Shown: positions 26,897-35,908 of the stretch, in pieces
Position numbering within the stretch: position 1 is the stretch's first letter
Layout of the letters: each line of letters opens with the position of its first letter
Assembly: GCF_017168235.1 (NCBI RefSeq)
Contig: NZ_JABFAO010000016.1
Coordinates: forward strand, 214,338-278,337
Direction: 5' to 3'
DNA length: 64,000 bases
From: Rhodococcus sp. KRD197
GTDB taxonomy: Bacteria; Actinomycetota; Actinomycetes; Mycobacteriales; Mycobacteriaceae
Program-made: the position numbers and the translations under genes
The notes under the pieces: model-generated
Databases searched by the model: none
What the model was told of the DNA's origin: nothing
Seen by the model: only the letters and a program-made list of their open reading frames with translations

Positions 26897-27475
26897 ATGC
26901 GCAGATTGATAGTCACCGCTTTCGTCTCGGTCGACGGTGTCATGGAAGCACCGGGGGGCGAGCCCGGCTATCGCAACGCGGGCTGGACCTTCGAGAACAT
27001 CGAGTTCGACGTGGCGGCGTACGAGATCAAAGACCGCGAGCAGCAGGAAACGACGGCACTGCTGTTGGGACGAAAATCGTATGAAGCGTTCGCGCCCGTC
27101 TGGCCGACGATGGAGGAGTTCGCGGAGTACAACGCGATGCCTCGCTACGTAGTATCGAGCACTCTTGCGCAGGAGGATTCGCGGTGGCCGGCGACTATCC
27201 TGCGCACCGTCGACGAGGTGGCAGCTCTCAAACGTACAGAGGGTGGGCCCATCGCGGTGCACGGAAGCGCCGAACTCGGGCAATCGCTGGCCGACGCCGG
27301 ACTGGTGGATCGCTACCACCTGTTGGTGTTCCCGGTTCTCCTCGGCGCGGGCAAGAGACTGTTCAGCGACAGTGACAAGGACAGCACCCGCCTCCAGCTC
27401 GTGGAATCGGAGTCCTACAGCAACGGAATTCAGAAGCAGATTTTCGACGTCGTGGGTGAACCCGCGCGTTCCTGA
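26897..27475 (+). CDS. Dihydrofolate-reductase-like (RibD C-terminal domain) protein
   Basis: The 192-residue protein starts at ATG 26897 with GCAGGAGG upstream. It has the RibD_C/DHFR fold: MRRLIVTAFVSVDGVMEAPG, LLLGRKSYEAF as NADPH-binding element, YVVSSTLAQ, then GPIAVHGSAELGQSLADAGLVDRYHLLVFPVLLGAGKRLF. Such stand-alone proteins are common in actinobacteria and are presumed NADPH-dependent reductases of unknown substrate rather than true FolA. It is transcribed divergently from the Asp23 operon. Confidence 0.85.
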   Translation: MRRLIVTAFVSVDGVMEAPGGEPGYRNAGWTFENIEFDVAAYEIKDREQQETTALLLGRKSYEAFAPVWPTMEEFAEYNAMPRYVVSSTLAQEDSRWPATILRTVDEVAALKRTEGGPIAVHGSAELGQSLADAGLVDRYHLLVFPVLLGAGKRLFSDSDKDSTRLQLVESESYSNGIQKQIFDVVGEPARS

Positions 27476-27595
27476 CCCCCGCTGTCCCTGACGCCCGATG
27501 TCGTCGGCGACGTGCGTAAGCTCTCGCTTCGTGCACATCGTCGACACGCGCGCTCTCGGCAGGCGCGGTACCGGGTCAGGATTCGCGAGCCCACG

Positions 27596-28993
27596 ATGAA
27601 CCGGCCGGTTCAGAAGTCCATCTCGGCGCTGAAGATGCCGTCCATTCCGCGGCCGCGGAATCCAGCGTCGATGGTCCTGGTCGGGTTCGCAGCTGCCATT
27701 TTTCTGGGTACCGGTTTGCTGATGCTTCCGGTCTCTTCGGAAACCGGAGATGCGACATCGTTGGTGACCGCGTTGTTCACCGCCACCTCGGCCATTTGTG
27801 TCACCGGACTCGTCGTGGTCGACACCGGATCGTACTGGTCCGGCTTCGGCGAGGTCGTGCTGATGACACTCATCCAAATCGGCGGGCTGGGCATCATGAC
27901 CTTGGCTTCGCTGCTCGGTCTGCTGGTCGCGCGTCGCATGGGTCTTCGGATGCAGTTGGTGGCTCAGGCGGAGACGAAGACTCTGAAGCTGGGGGAGAGC
28001 AAGAGAGTTGTTCTCGGCGTTCTTCGAATGAGCCTGGCGATCGAAGCCGTGACGTCTCTTGCGCTGGCTGCTCGTTTCCACTGGGGGTATGACGAGTCCG
28101 TCGGCGACGCACTGTATTCGGGTGTCTTTCACGGCATCTCCGCGTACAACAATGCGGGTTTCGCCTTGTACCCCGACAGCCTCAGTCGATACGTCAGCGA
28201 CCCCTGGGTCATTGTCCCCATCACCATCGCGTTCGTTCTCGGGGGACTCGGGTTTCCGGTTCTCATCGAAGTTGCGCGTTCCATCAGGCGAACGAAGACG
28301 TTCGACCACCGCCGCAACTCGTGGACGCTGCATACGAAGATCACCCTCATCACCTACGCGGCACTAGCGGCTTTCGGCGTCGTCGCGATCACCGCCGTGG
28401 AATGGACCAACCCGGACACGCTGGGAGCACTGAGCACGCCGGGCCGACTGCTCGCCGGCATCTTTCAAGGCCTGAGCCCCCGTACGGCTGGCTTCAACAG
28501 TATCGACACGGGCGCTATGCACCCGTCGGCGCTGCTGATCACCGATGGGTTGATGTTCATCGGCGGCGGCAGCGCTGGTACCGCCGGTGGAATCAAAGTC
28601 ACCACGTTCGCATTGTTGGCTTTCGTCATCGCAGCCGAGGTGCGGGGTGAGCCCAGCGTGCATGTGATGGGCCGCAAGATCGGGGCGCAGGTTCAGCGCC
28701 AGGCGGTGACTGTCGTACTTCTGTCCGTCGCGGCAGTCATCGGCGGCACGGTCGCAATCATGCTCATGACCCCGTTCGATCTCGACGACGTTCTGTTCGA
28801 AACCGTATCGGCGTTCGGTACGGTGGGTTTGTCTACCGGCATCACCGCTGATCTGCCTGATGTTGGACAGATCGCGTTGGTTCTGTTGATGTTCATCGGT
28901 CGGCTCGGCCCGATTACGCTCGCGTCGGCCTTGGCCTTGCGCGAACGTGGCCGACGCTACGAACTACCTGAGGAGCGACCCATCGTTGGCTAG
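27596..28993 (+). CDS. ktrB: Ktr/Trk potassium uptake membrane subunit
   Basis: This is the ion-conducting subunit of a Na+- or H+-linked K+ uptake system. Start ATG 27596 (MNRPVQKS) gives 465 residues; an earlier start at 27512 is possible. Four membrane-pore-membrane repeats are visible through their filter regions: TATSAICVTGLVV, YNNAGFAL, SPRTAGFNSID and FGTVGLSTGI, each with the conserved glycine. Charged C-terminus ends in RGRRYELPEERPIVG. Its stop overlaps the KtrA start by 8 nt, so the subunits are made together. Confidence 0.92.
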   Translation: MNRPVQKSISALKMPSIPRPRNPASMVLVGFAAAIFLGTGLLMLPVSSETGDATSLVTALFTATSAICVTGLVVVDTGSYWSGFGEVVLMTLIQIGGLGIMTLASLLGLLVARRMGLRMQLVAQAETKTLKLGESKRVVLGVLRMSLAIEAVTSLALAARFHWGYDESVGDALYSGVFHGISAYNNAGFALYPDSLSRYVSDPWVIVPITIAFVLGGLGFPVLIEVARSIRRTKTFDHRRNSWTLHTKITLITYAALAAFGVVAITAVEWTNPDTLGALSTPGRLLAGIFQGLSPRTAGFNSIDTGAMHPSALLITDGLMFIGGGSAGTAGGIKVTTFALLAFVIAAEVRGEPSVHVMGRKIGAQVQRQAVTVVLLSVAAVIGGTVAIMLMTPFDLDDVLFETVSAFGTVGLSTGITADLPDVGQIALVLLMFIGRLGPITLASALALRERGRRYELPEERPIVG

Positions 28994-29654
28994 GAACAAG
29001 AGATCCGGCACACGTGTCGTGGTTATCGGACTCGGACGGTTCGGTGCATCGCTCGGGCGCGAGCTGTGTGGGCACGGCTCCGAGGTACTCGGCTTGGATA
29101 CGGACGCACATCGAGTCCAACGGTATGCCGACGAGCTGACGCACACCGCCATCGTGGATTCGACCGACGTGGATGCGTTGGCTCAGCTCGGCGTGCCGGA
29201 TTTCGGCCATGCAGTGGTGGCCATCGGAAGCGATCTCGAATCGAGCATTCTCACGACATCGCTCTTGTCCGATTTCGGCATCGAGAACATCTGGGCGAAA
29301 GCAACGAGTCGCCAGCACGGGAAGATCCTCGAACGGGTCGGCGCCCACCATGTGGTTCTCCCCGAACACGACATGGGGGAGCGGGTCGCTCATCTGGTCA
29401 CTGGACGAATGCTCGACTACATCGAGTTCGAGGAAGACTACGCGATGGTGAAAACTCTTGCGCCGCAGTCTATGGTGGGCCGAACGCTCCGCGACAGCGA
29501 CGTCAGGCAGACCTGCGGCATCACGGTGGTGGGAATCAAGCATCGAGGCGCGGACTTCACTCACGCAGCACCCGAATCCGTAATCGAAGAGGGTGACCTG
29601 CTGATATGCGCGGGACGAACCGCACAGGTGGAGTTCTTCGCCGACCTACGGTGA
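28986..29654 (+). CDS. ktrA: Ktr potassium uptake regulatory (RCK) subunit
   Basis: The cytosolic RCK protein gates KtrB in response to nucleotide. The TTG at 28986, preceded by GAGGAG, gives 222 residues and overlaps ktrB. The Rossmann motif VVVIGLGRFGASLGREL binds NAD(H)/ATP/ADP; RCK_N continues to ~125 and RCK_C (TCGITVVGIKHRG) covers ~140-222. Length and order match KtrA/TrkA single-unit proteins. A longer frame from 28947 would need a start deep within ktrB and is not supported. Confidence 0.92.
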   Translation: MARNKRSGTRVVVIGLGRFGASLGRELCGHGSEVLGLDTDAHRVQRYADELTHTAIVDSTDVDALAQLGVPDFGHAVVAIGSDLESSILTTSLLSDFGIENIWAKATSRQHGKILERVGAHHVVLPEHDMGERVAHLVTGRMLDYIEFEEDYAMVKTLAPQSMVGRTLRDSDVRQTCGITVVGIKHRGADFTHAAPESVIEEGDLLICAGRTAQVEFFADLR

Positions 29655-29671
29655 TCCCGCGGATACGTCGC

Positions 29672-30145
29672 CTATTGCTGCAACCGAAGGGTCATGAAGA
29701 TGCTGTTCGGATCGTCGGTCGGATAGTCTCCGAAAGCGGCACACACAGCGAACCCTGCGCGTTGGTATAGAGCGCGGGCAGTGTGAAAGAACTTCATACT
29801 GCCTGTCTCCAAGGATAATTGGTGAACTCCACGGCTAGTGGCATCACAGATGGCGTGATCGAGCAGGAGCTTGCCGATTCCGCGCCCTCGGTAGTCCGGC
29901 GCCGTCCGCATGCTCTTTATCTCTTCGTGCTCGGAGCTGAGGCAACCCAAGCCGATCGTCCCGACGAGTTCGCCGTCGATACGCGCTACCCAGAGCCGGA
30001 AGTCTCGCGTCGACTTCATGGTCTCGTAGTCCAACGCGTGCTGGCTTTCACTGCGGGCGGTAGGGGCGATGTCTGCAAGATGCTCCCCGAGGAAGAGTTC
30101 GAGAGCCGGATCGCCATAGTCGGCTCGCTGGATCACCACTGTCAT
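29672..30145 (-). CDS. GNAT-family N-acetyltransferase
   Basis: From ATG 30145 (MTVVIQRADYG) the protein is 157 residues, the usual GNAT size. Motif A for acetyl-CoA binding is MRTAPDYRGRGIGKLLLDHAI (Q/R-x-x-G-x-G/A form), preceded by VARIDGELVGTIGLGCL. The C-terminal LYQRAGFAVCAAFGDYPTD closes the fold, resembling YiiD/AAC-like proteins annotated to act on small amines or amino acids. The substrate is unknown. It lies divergent from the Kef antiporter and convergent with ktrA. Confidence 0.85.
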   Translation of the reverse strand: MTVVIQRADYGDPALELFLGEHLADIAPTARSESQHALDYETMKSTRDFRLWVARIDGELVGTIGLGCLSSEHEEIKSMRTAPDYRGRGIGKLLLDHAICDATSRGVHQLSLETGSMKFFHTARALYQRAGFAVCAAFGDYPTDDPNSIFMTLRLQQ

Positions 30146-30281
30146 ACCCGAATTCTGCCTTGGGGGAGGATCCGTCCACTGAGAAAATCGCGGGTTGCCG
30201 GGATACTGGTGCGAATCGGGCACCATGTAGGCATCGACGACACCGGTGAACACGGCCCAATCTCGAACAGCAAGGACGCGC

Positions 30282-31943
30282 ATGTCAGTAGTTGCCATCT
30301 ATCTCGTCATCACTTTCGGCCTCGGTGGCCTCGCCATGGCCGTGCGTCTGCCTCCGTTGGTCGGATTTCTGACGGCAGGGTTCGTCATCAACGCCTTGAA
30401 CCTCGAGGAACTGCCCCAACTCGATTTGATTGCGGATCTCGGTGTCACGCTCTTGCTGTTCGCGATCGGCCTCAAACTCGACGTTCGGATACTGCTGCGC
30501 CGCGAGGTCTGGCTCACCACGTCGGCACACATGGTGATCAACGTCGTCTTCGGCGCCATCGCGTTGTGGCTGTTTGCCTTGGTCGGGGTTTCGATGCTGG
30601 CAGGACAGAGCCTCGAAACGATCGCGCTTCTCGCCTTTGCGCTGTCATTCTCCAGCACGGTGTTCGTCGTCAAGGTCCTCGAAGAGCGGGGTGAATCGAA
30701 CGCACTCTACGGGCGCATCGCCATCGGTATCTTGGTGATGCAGGACATCATCGCGGTGGTCTTCCTGACCGTCACCAGCGGAACGCTGCCGAGCCTGTGG
30801 GCACTCACGTTGGTGGGGCTGTGGCCTCTCACTCGCGTTCTCCGAAGGATCTGGAGCGGACTCGGGCACGGCGAAATGCAGTCCCTGTTCGGCATCGTGA
30901 TGGCTTTTGTGCCGGGCTATGCGTTGTTCTCTGCACTAGGCCTCAAAGGCGACCTGGGTGCACTGGTGATCGGAGTGCTGCTGGCGTCGCACTCAGCGTC
31001 GTCGGAACTCTCACGTTCGTTGTTCCACATCAAAGAACTCCTGCTCGTGGGCTTTTTTGTGTCGATCGGCCTGACCGGGCTGCCGGATTTGCCCACCATC
31101 GGCGTCGCCCTGCTGATGCTGCTGTTCCTGCCGTTCAAGGCAGGCTGGTTCTTCATCTTGTTCACGATCATGAAGCTGCGACACCGTACAGCGTTGCTCG
31201 CCGGGTTGAGCCTGATGAACTACTCCGAGTTCGGCTTGATCGTGGTGTCGGTCGGGGTGACGTCCGGATTGCTGGCACCAGCGTGGTTGGTGGAGATGTC
31301 GATTGCTGTGGCTCTGAGCTTCGTTGTATCTGCACTGGTGAATGGACGTGGCCACCTGATGGAGGAGAAGATCGCTGCGCGGCTACCGGCTCAGGACGAA
31401 CGAACCCTGCATCCCGATGAGCGCCCCGGCGATGCCAGTAATGCCGAAGTTGTCGTGCTCGGCATGGGTCGCGTCGGCTTCGCCGCCTACCAGCGACTGA
31501 CAGATCACTATGGTCTCCGAGTGGTCGGTGTCGATTACGACGGGCCCCGAATCGAACGACTCGCGGAGGAGGGACTGCGGGTCATCGAAGGTGACGCCAC
31601 CGACCTGGACTTCTGGAACCAGTTGCGGCGCTCAGGATGCGTGCGCATCGCCGTGTTGGCCATGCCCCGCCACGGCGCCAATGTCACCGCGCTCGCGTGC
31701 CTCCGCGAGTCTGGTTTCAGCGGAAGGGTTGCCTCTGTGGCCCGCTACGACGACGAGGTGGAGTGGGCCAAGGACCACGGGGTGGATATCGCTTTCAATG
31801 TCTATTCGGGCGCAGGGTTGGAATTGGCGGATCAGGCGGCTCTAGGTGGAGCGCTGGACTTCGACGAATCCGAGTCCGACAACAACTCACCGGAGGAGAA
31901 CGAGCCGCCGATCACCGGAAAGGGAGCCACGGACAAGGCCTAG
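30282..31943 (+). CDS. CPA2 (Kef-type) cation:proton antiporter with RCK domain
   Basis: ATG 30282 behind AAGGACG gives 553 residues. The N-terminal ~390 residues form a ~12-helix Na+/H+-exchanger domain: LVGFLTAGFVINAL, LLLFAIGLKLDVRILLRREVW and ALLAGLSLMNYSEFGLIVVSVG with the core acidic position. Residues ~415-530 hold a TrkA-N Rossmann domain (VVVLGMGRVGFAAYQRLTDHYG, DATDLDFWNQLR). An acidic tail follows. It should exchange K+ or Na+ for H+ under nucleotide or redox control. Together with ktrBA it makes a potassium homeostasis group within 4.4 kb. Confidence 0.88.
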   Translation: MSVVAIYLVITFGLGGLAMAVRLPPLVGFLTAGFVINALNLEELPQLDLIADLGVTLLLFAIGLKLDVRILLRREVWLTTSAHMVINVVFGAIALWLFALVGVSMLAGQSLETIALLAFALSFSSTVFVVKVLEERGESNALYGRIAIGILVMQDIIAVVFLTVTSGTLPSLWALTLVGLWPLTRVLRRIWSGLGHGEMQSLFGIVMAFVPGYALFSALGLKGDLGALVIGVLLASHSASSELSRSLFHIKELLLVGFFVSIGLTGLPDLPTIGVALLMLLFLPFKAGWFFILFTIMKLRHRTALLAGLSLMNYSEFGLIVVSVGVTSGLLAPAWLVEMSIAVALSFVVSALVNGRGHLMEEKIAARLPAQDERTLHPDERPGDASNAEVVVLGMGRVGFAAYQRLTDHYGLRVVGVDYDGPRIERLAEEGLRVIEGDATDLDFWNQLRRSGCVRIAVLAMPRHGANVTALACLRESGFSGRVASVARYDDEVEWAKDHGVDIAFNVYSGAGLELADQAALGGALDFDESESDNNSPEENEPPITGKGATDKA

Positions 31944-31991
31944 CGCATGCCGGCAACAGGAACGAACGCCGATGACCTTGGGCCCTAGTGA

Positions 31992-33356
31992 GTGAGTATC
32001 CGCGGTGGTGCGCTGGCACACATGATGGAACGCCTGATGAGCAACCCGGTTGATCGTTTGAGTTCAGCCGATTGCATGTACCTCGCGATGCAGCGTGCAT
32101 CTGTGCCCAACCAGTTCGGGGCGATCCTTCTCCTCGAACCCGCGGACGGTTTCAACTTGCCTGCGCTCATGAGGACGCTCGGGGAACGAATCTCTGCCAT
32201 TCCGCGAATGCGTCAGCGCGCCATGAAAGCACCTTGGGGCTGTGGCCGACCCGTTTGGATCGACGACGCCACCTACGCCGTGGAGCGGCACCTCCGCCTC
32301 CTCGAGTGTCCGTCACCGGGTGACGAATCCGCGTTGCTCTCCGTTGCCGCAGGACTGCTCACCCGTCGGCTACCGGTTGACCGTCCGCTGTGGTCAGCGA
32401 CCGTGGTGACAGGGCTGACAAAGGGTCGGGTTGCACTTGTTCTCGTAGCCCAACACGCACTCGCCGACGGAATTGGAGGTCTCGCAGTTCTGTACGCATT
32501 GGCCGATGGAGCTGCACCGGGGACCTGCCGTACTTTCCCTCTTGCGCCACCATCCACCAGCCGACTGGCTGCCGATGCCATGCTCAGTCGCGTCCGACTG
32601 TTGACGCGGGCAATGAGCCCAATTCGGTCGGCTCTCGAATCAACTGGCAGCCGGAGCCATTCGCGGATCGGTCAAGCAGCATCGTGCTCTTTGTCGAAAC
32701 CGACCGGGGGAAAACGTCGTTTGGCTCTCACCCGGTCGCACACCGCTGACATCCTGGCTGCTGCGCATCGCCACGACGCCACCGTCAACGATGTTCTTCT
32801 CTCAGCGATCGGGGGCGCTCTGGGTAGATACCTGGGGGAGTGCGGCGAACATGCCGACACTGTCGTGGTCGGCATCCCCGTCGGAATGCGTCAGGCAGCG
32901 ACAGTGGGGGACATCGGAAACCGCACCATGCAAATCCGAGTTGCCATACCGACTGCAGGCGAGCCAGTTTTGCGCCTCAGACGGGTGAAGCATGCCATGC
33001 GAGTCGGCAAGCGCTCGGCGCCCGGACCTATTACGGCCGCCATTGCGAGTGTCGTGGTTCGGGCGATGCTGGTTGTGGGGATCTACCAGTGGTACATGCG
33101 ACGTCAGCGTTACCTGCACTGCGTGGTGACCAATGTCCACGGGCCCGATCGCCGGTTGACGTTGTGCGGGGCACCTGTCACCGACATCGTTCCGCTTGCA
33201 GTCGGTGGTGGTGGCAATGTGGTGGTGACGTTCGCTGCGCTTTCGTACGCTGGCACGCTCGTTGTCACCGTGATCGCTGATCCCGACACATTGCCGGACC
33301 TCTCAGAAATCACCGTTCCGTTGGCGGGGGAGCTGCGCACTCTGTTCACGACATAG
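31992..33356 (+). CDS. Wax ester synthase/diacylglycerol acyltransferase (WS/DGAT) with altered active site
   Basis: The 454-residue frame begins at GTG 31992; ATG 32022 or 32037 (MSNPVDRLSSAD) are credible alternatives. WS/DGAT features are VDRLSSADCMYLAMQ at the start, PLWSATVV near 130, the catalytic block and NDVLLSAIGGALGRYL near 265. The active site, normally HHxxxDG, reads QHALADG: His155 is kept and the first His is Gln154. In relatives the second histidine is the essential base, so activity may remain. The enzyme makes triacylglycerol or wax esters from acyl-CoA, a storage trait typical of Rhodococcus. Confidence 0.8.
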   Translation: MSIRGGALAHMMERLMSNPVDRLSSADCMYLAMQRASVPNQFGAILLLEPADGFNLPALMRTLGERISAIPRMRQRAMKAPWGCGRPVWIDDATYAVERHLRLLECPSPGDESALLSVAAGLLTRRLPVDRPLWSATVVTGLTKGRVALVLVAQHALADGIGGLAVLYALADGAAPGTCRTFPLAPPSTSRLAADAMLSRVRLLTRAMSPIRSALESTGSRSHSRIGQAASCSLSKPTGGKRRLALTRSHTADILAAAHRHDATVNDVLLSAIGGALGRYLGECGEHADTVVVGIPVGMRQAATVGDIGNRTMQIRVAIPTAGEPVLRLRRVKHAMRVGKRSAPGPITAAIASVVVRAMLVVGIYQWYMRRQRYLHCVVTNVHGPDRRLTLCGAPVTDIVPLAVGGGGNVVVTFAALSYAGTLVVTVIADPDTLPDLSEITVPLAGELRTLFTT

Positions 33357-33430
33357 TGGGGGCAGGCAACCGTAGGGCGCGGGACCACAAAGCTTGGGGT
33401 TCGGGGCGTACTCGGGAAGGTGGCGTTCAC

Positions 33431-34117
33431 ATGGCAAAGGTCGATCTCGCGGCACTCGGTGATGATGAACTCGACAGCTATCTGCGGCGTGAGTCAGGGT
33501 TGCCCGGGCCGCGAGCGAATCTGGAATTGGTCGATCAGGCGGCGGCGTTGTTGCCGCGGCGAACCCTTTCACGGCTCGCCGATGCGCAGGATGAGTTTCT
33601 TGCGATGTGCGGAGCGGCGGGGATGGCCCGAGCCTGTCTATCGGGAGTGGGACCGACCGATTCGGAGCTCGATCGGTTGGCTGGATATGTCCGTGATCCA
33701 AGGTGGCGTCTGCGTGAAGGGGTCGTGCGTGGACTCCAGCTCGCTGCGGTGAACTATCCGGTGGCTGTTGCCGAGCTGGTACACCGATGGGTGCGCAGCT
33801 CCGATCTCGCGGTTGTGCGTGCGGCGGTCGAGGCCATCTGTGAACCTCGATTGCTGAAGTCCCAAGAGATGTGTGCCGGGGCGCTGGATGCATGCGATGT
33901 AGCGACCACTACCGTTTCTCGCACGGAGGGACATCCCCGTACTGATCAAGAGCGCGGTCTCGAACGGACGTTGAGTTACGCGTGGAGTGTCGCAGTCGCC
34001 GCTGAACCTGTCCGCGGGTTGCCGATGTTCGGAGCACTCGAGGTCAGCCCTTCGGCACTGGTCGGCAGGATCGCGGCCCACAATCGCACCAAGAAGCGGC
34101 TCGCGCGGCTGCTGTGA
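33431..34117 (+). CDS. HEAT-repeat-like helical protein
   Basis: ATG 33431 behind GGGAAGGTGG gives 228 residues. The protein is almost all helical with repeating segments (DRLAGYVRDPRWRLREGVVRGLQLAA, then VAELVHRWVRSSDLAVVRAAVEAICEPRLL), which suggest HEAT/armadillo-type repeats from ~75 to ~200. No catalytic motif is visible, so a binding or scaffold role is likely. It is upstream of, and in the same direction as, the NifJ operon, separated by 114 bp. Confidence 0.55.
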   Translation: MAKVDLAALGDDELDSYLRRESGLPGPRANLELVDQAAALLPRRTLSRLADAQDEFLAMCGAAGMARACLSGVGPTDSELDRLAGYVRDPRWRLREGVVRGLQLAAVNYPVAVAELVHRWVRSSDLAVVRAAVEAICEPRLLKSQEMCAGALDACDVATTTVSRTEGHPRTDQERGLERTLSYAWSVAVAAEPVRGLPMFGALEVSPSALVGRIAAHNRTKKRLARLL

Positions 34118-34231
34118 AGACTGATTGGTCGCGCTGCCCTGTCTCCGATGGATCGGCAGCGGCAGTTCTCGGCCCCGGCAAGGAGTTCCGGTTCGGTCGC
34201 GGCCCGGACCGGTAGGTCCTATCGTGGAGAC

Positions 34232-35908
34232 ATGGCTACGGGCGAGCGCACTAGCGGGGGTACCGGAGCCGGGGAGACTGGCCCGCCGACGGAGGTAGCT
34301 CCGCTCCCGGACCTGCTTCATGGGCACAGCCGGGCCGGGCCGGTGCGCGAGCGGAGACCCGTGTACGTCGACTTGCTGCCGCCGTGCAATGCGGGCTGTC
34401 CTGCCGGGGAGAACATCCAGGCGTGGCTTGCACACGCCACCGTGGGCCGCCACGAGCAGGCCTGGCGCCAGCTCGTGGCCGACAATCCCTTCGCCGCAAT
34501 CCACGGCCGGGTCTGCTATCACCCGTGCGAATCGGTCTGCAACCGCGCTAATCTCGACAGTGCGGTGTCGATCCACGCGGTGGAGCGGTTCCTCGGCGAC
34601 CTCGCGCGGGAGCGGGGTTGGACATTCGAGCCGCCGCCCGCCCGCAGCGGCAAAAGGGTGCTCGTGGTCGGTGCAGGTCCGAGCGGACTGTCCGCCGCAT
34701 ATCACCTGGCTCGTCTCGGCCACGACGTCGAGATCCGCGACGCCGGCACCGAACCCGGCGGGATGATGCGCTACGGCATCCCGAACTACCGACTGCCCCG
34801 CGACGTGCTCGAGGCCGAGGTGATCCGAGTCGCGGCATTGGGTGTGCACATAGTCCGCAACCACCGGGTCGAGGACCTCGCCGCGGAACGGGAGGAGGGC
34901 GGTTTCGACGCGGTGTTCGTTGCAGTCGGCGCCCATTTGGCCAAACGGGTCGATATCCCGGTCCGCGACGCCGGCACGATGGTCGATGCGGTGTCGTTCC
35001 TGCGCAACGTCGCCTCCGGCGACAAGCCTGCGGTCGGACGCCATGTGGCTGTGTACGGCGGCGGCAACACCGCAATGGACGCGGCCCGCGTTGCCCGCCG
35101 CCTCGGCGCGGAGGACACGGCAATCGTCTATCGCCGCACCCGCGCACAGATGCCTGCCCACGAGGAGGAAGCCGAAGACGCCGAACGCGAAGGTGTCCGC
35201 ATCAACTGGCTTCGCACGATCACCGCCTTCGACGGCCCCGAGGTGCAGGTCGAGATCATGGAACTCGACGAAGCGGGCCGCCCCCGGGCGACTGGACGGT
35301 TCGAGACCCTGGCCGCGGACACCCTGATCATGGCATTGGGTCAGGAGACCGATTCAGCGTTCATGCGGACACTGCCCGGAGTGGAATTCGCGAGCGACGG
35401 CAGCGTGCGGGTCAGCGAATCGATGATGACAGGCTGCCCCGGCGTGTTCGCCGGCGGCGACATGGTGCCGAGTGAGCGCACCGTCACCGTCGGGGTAGGG
35501 CACGGGAAGAAGGCAGCTCATCACATCGATGCCTGGCTGCGTGGAGCCTCAGGCGAGCGACATCCCAAGCACCCGATGGCTACCTTCGACCAGCTACACC
35601 TGTGGTACTTCGCCGACGCCGACCGGCGCCGGCAACCTGAACTCGCCCCCACGCAGCGCATCGCCGGATTCGGCGAGGTGGTCGGGGGTCTGACGGCTCC
35701 GGAGGCGACCTTCGAGGCGGGCCGGTGCCTGTCGTGCGGTAACTGCTTCGAATGCGACGGTTGCCTCGGAGCCTGCCCGGAGGACGCGATAGTCAAACTG
35801 GGAGTCGGCCACGGTTACCAGTACGACTACAACAAGTGCACCGGCTGTGCGGAGTGCTTCGAGCAGTGCCCCGTACACGCCATCGACATGTTCCCCGAGC
35901 CGACATGA
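34232..35908 (+). CDS. GltD-like Fe-S flavoprotein (NADPH-ferredoxin electron transfer subunit)
   Basis: ATG 34232 behind GTGGAG gives 558 residues. The N-terminus holds the Fer4_20 cysteines (CNAGCPAGENIQ, then HGRVCYHPCESVC). Next are the FAD motif VVGAGPSGLSAAYHLARLG with GGMMRYGIPNYRLPRDV and the NADPH motif VYGGGNTAMDAARVARRLG. The C-terminus adds two [4Fe-4S] ferredoxin motifs, CLSCGNCFECDGCLGAC and CTGCAECFEQC. This is the glutamate synthase small-subunit / dihydropyrimidine dehydrogenase architecture without the glutamate-forming partner. The stop overlaps nifJ by 4 nt, so it likely links NADPH and the ferredoxin reduced or used by NifJ. Confidence 0.85.
   Translation: MATGERTSGGTGAGETGPPTEVAPLPDLLHGHSRAGPVRERRPVYVDLLPPCNAGCPAGENIQAWLAHATVGRHEQAWRQLVADNPFAAIHGRVCYHPCESVCNRANLDSAVSIHAVERFLGDLARERGWTFEPPPARSGKRVLVVGAGPSGLSAAYHLARLGHDVEIRDAGTEPGGMMRYGIPNYRLPRDVLEAEVIRVAALGVHIVRNHRVEDLAAEREEGGFDAVFVAVGAHLAKRVDIPVRDAGTMVDAVSFLRNVASGDKPAVGRHVAVYGGGNTAMDAARVARRLGAEDTAIVYRRTRAQMPAHEEEAEDAEREGVRINWLRTITAFDGPEVQVEIMELDEAGRPRATGRFETLAADTLIMALGQETDSAFMRTLPGVEFASDGSVRVSESMMTGCPGVFAGGDMVPSERTVTVGVGHGKKAAHHIDAWLRGASGERHPKHPMATFDQLHLWYFADADRRRQPELAPTQRIAGFGEVVGGLTAPEATFEAGRCLSCGNCFECDGCLGACPEDAIVKLGVGHGYQYDYNKCTGCAECFEQCPVHAIDMFPEPT

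Noticed and set aside
26711..28333. A 540-codon open frame on the minus strand
   Set aside because: It lies opposite the DHFR-like and ktrB genes, which have clear families. The predicted protein is low-complexity Arg/His/Asp-rich, as expected from a GC-rich antisense frame.
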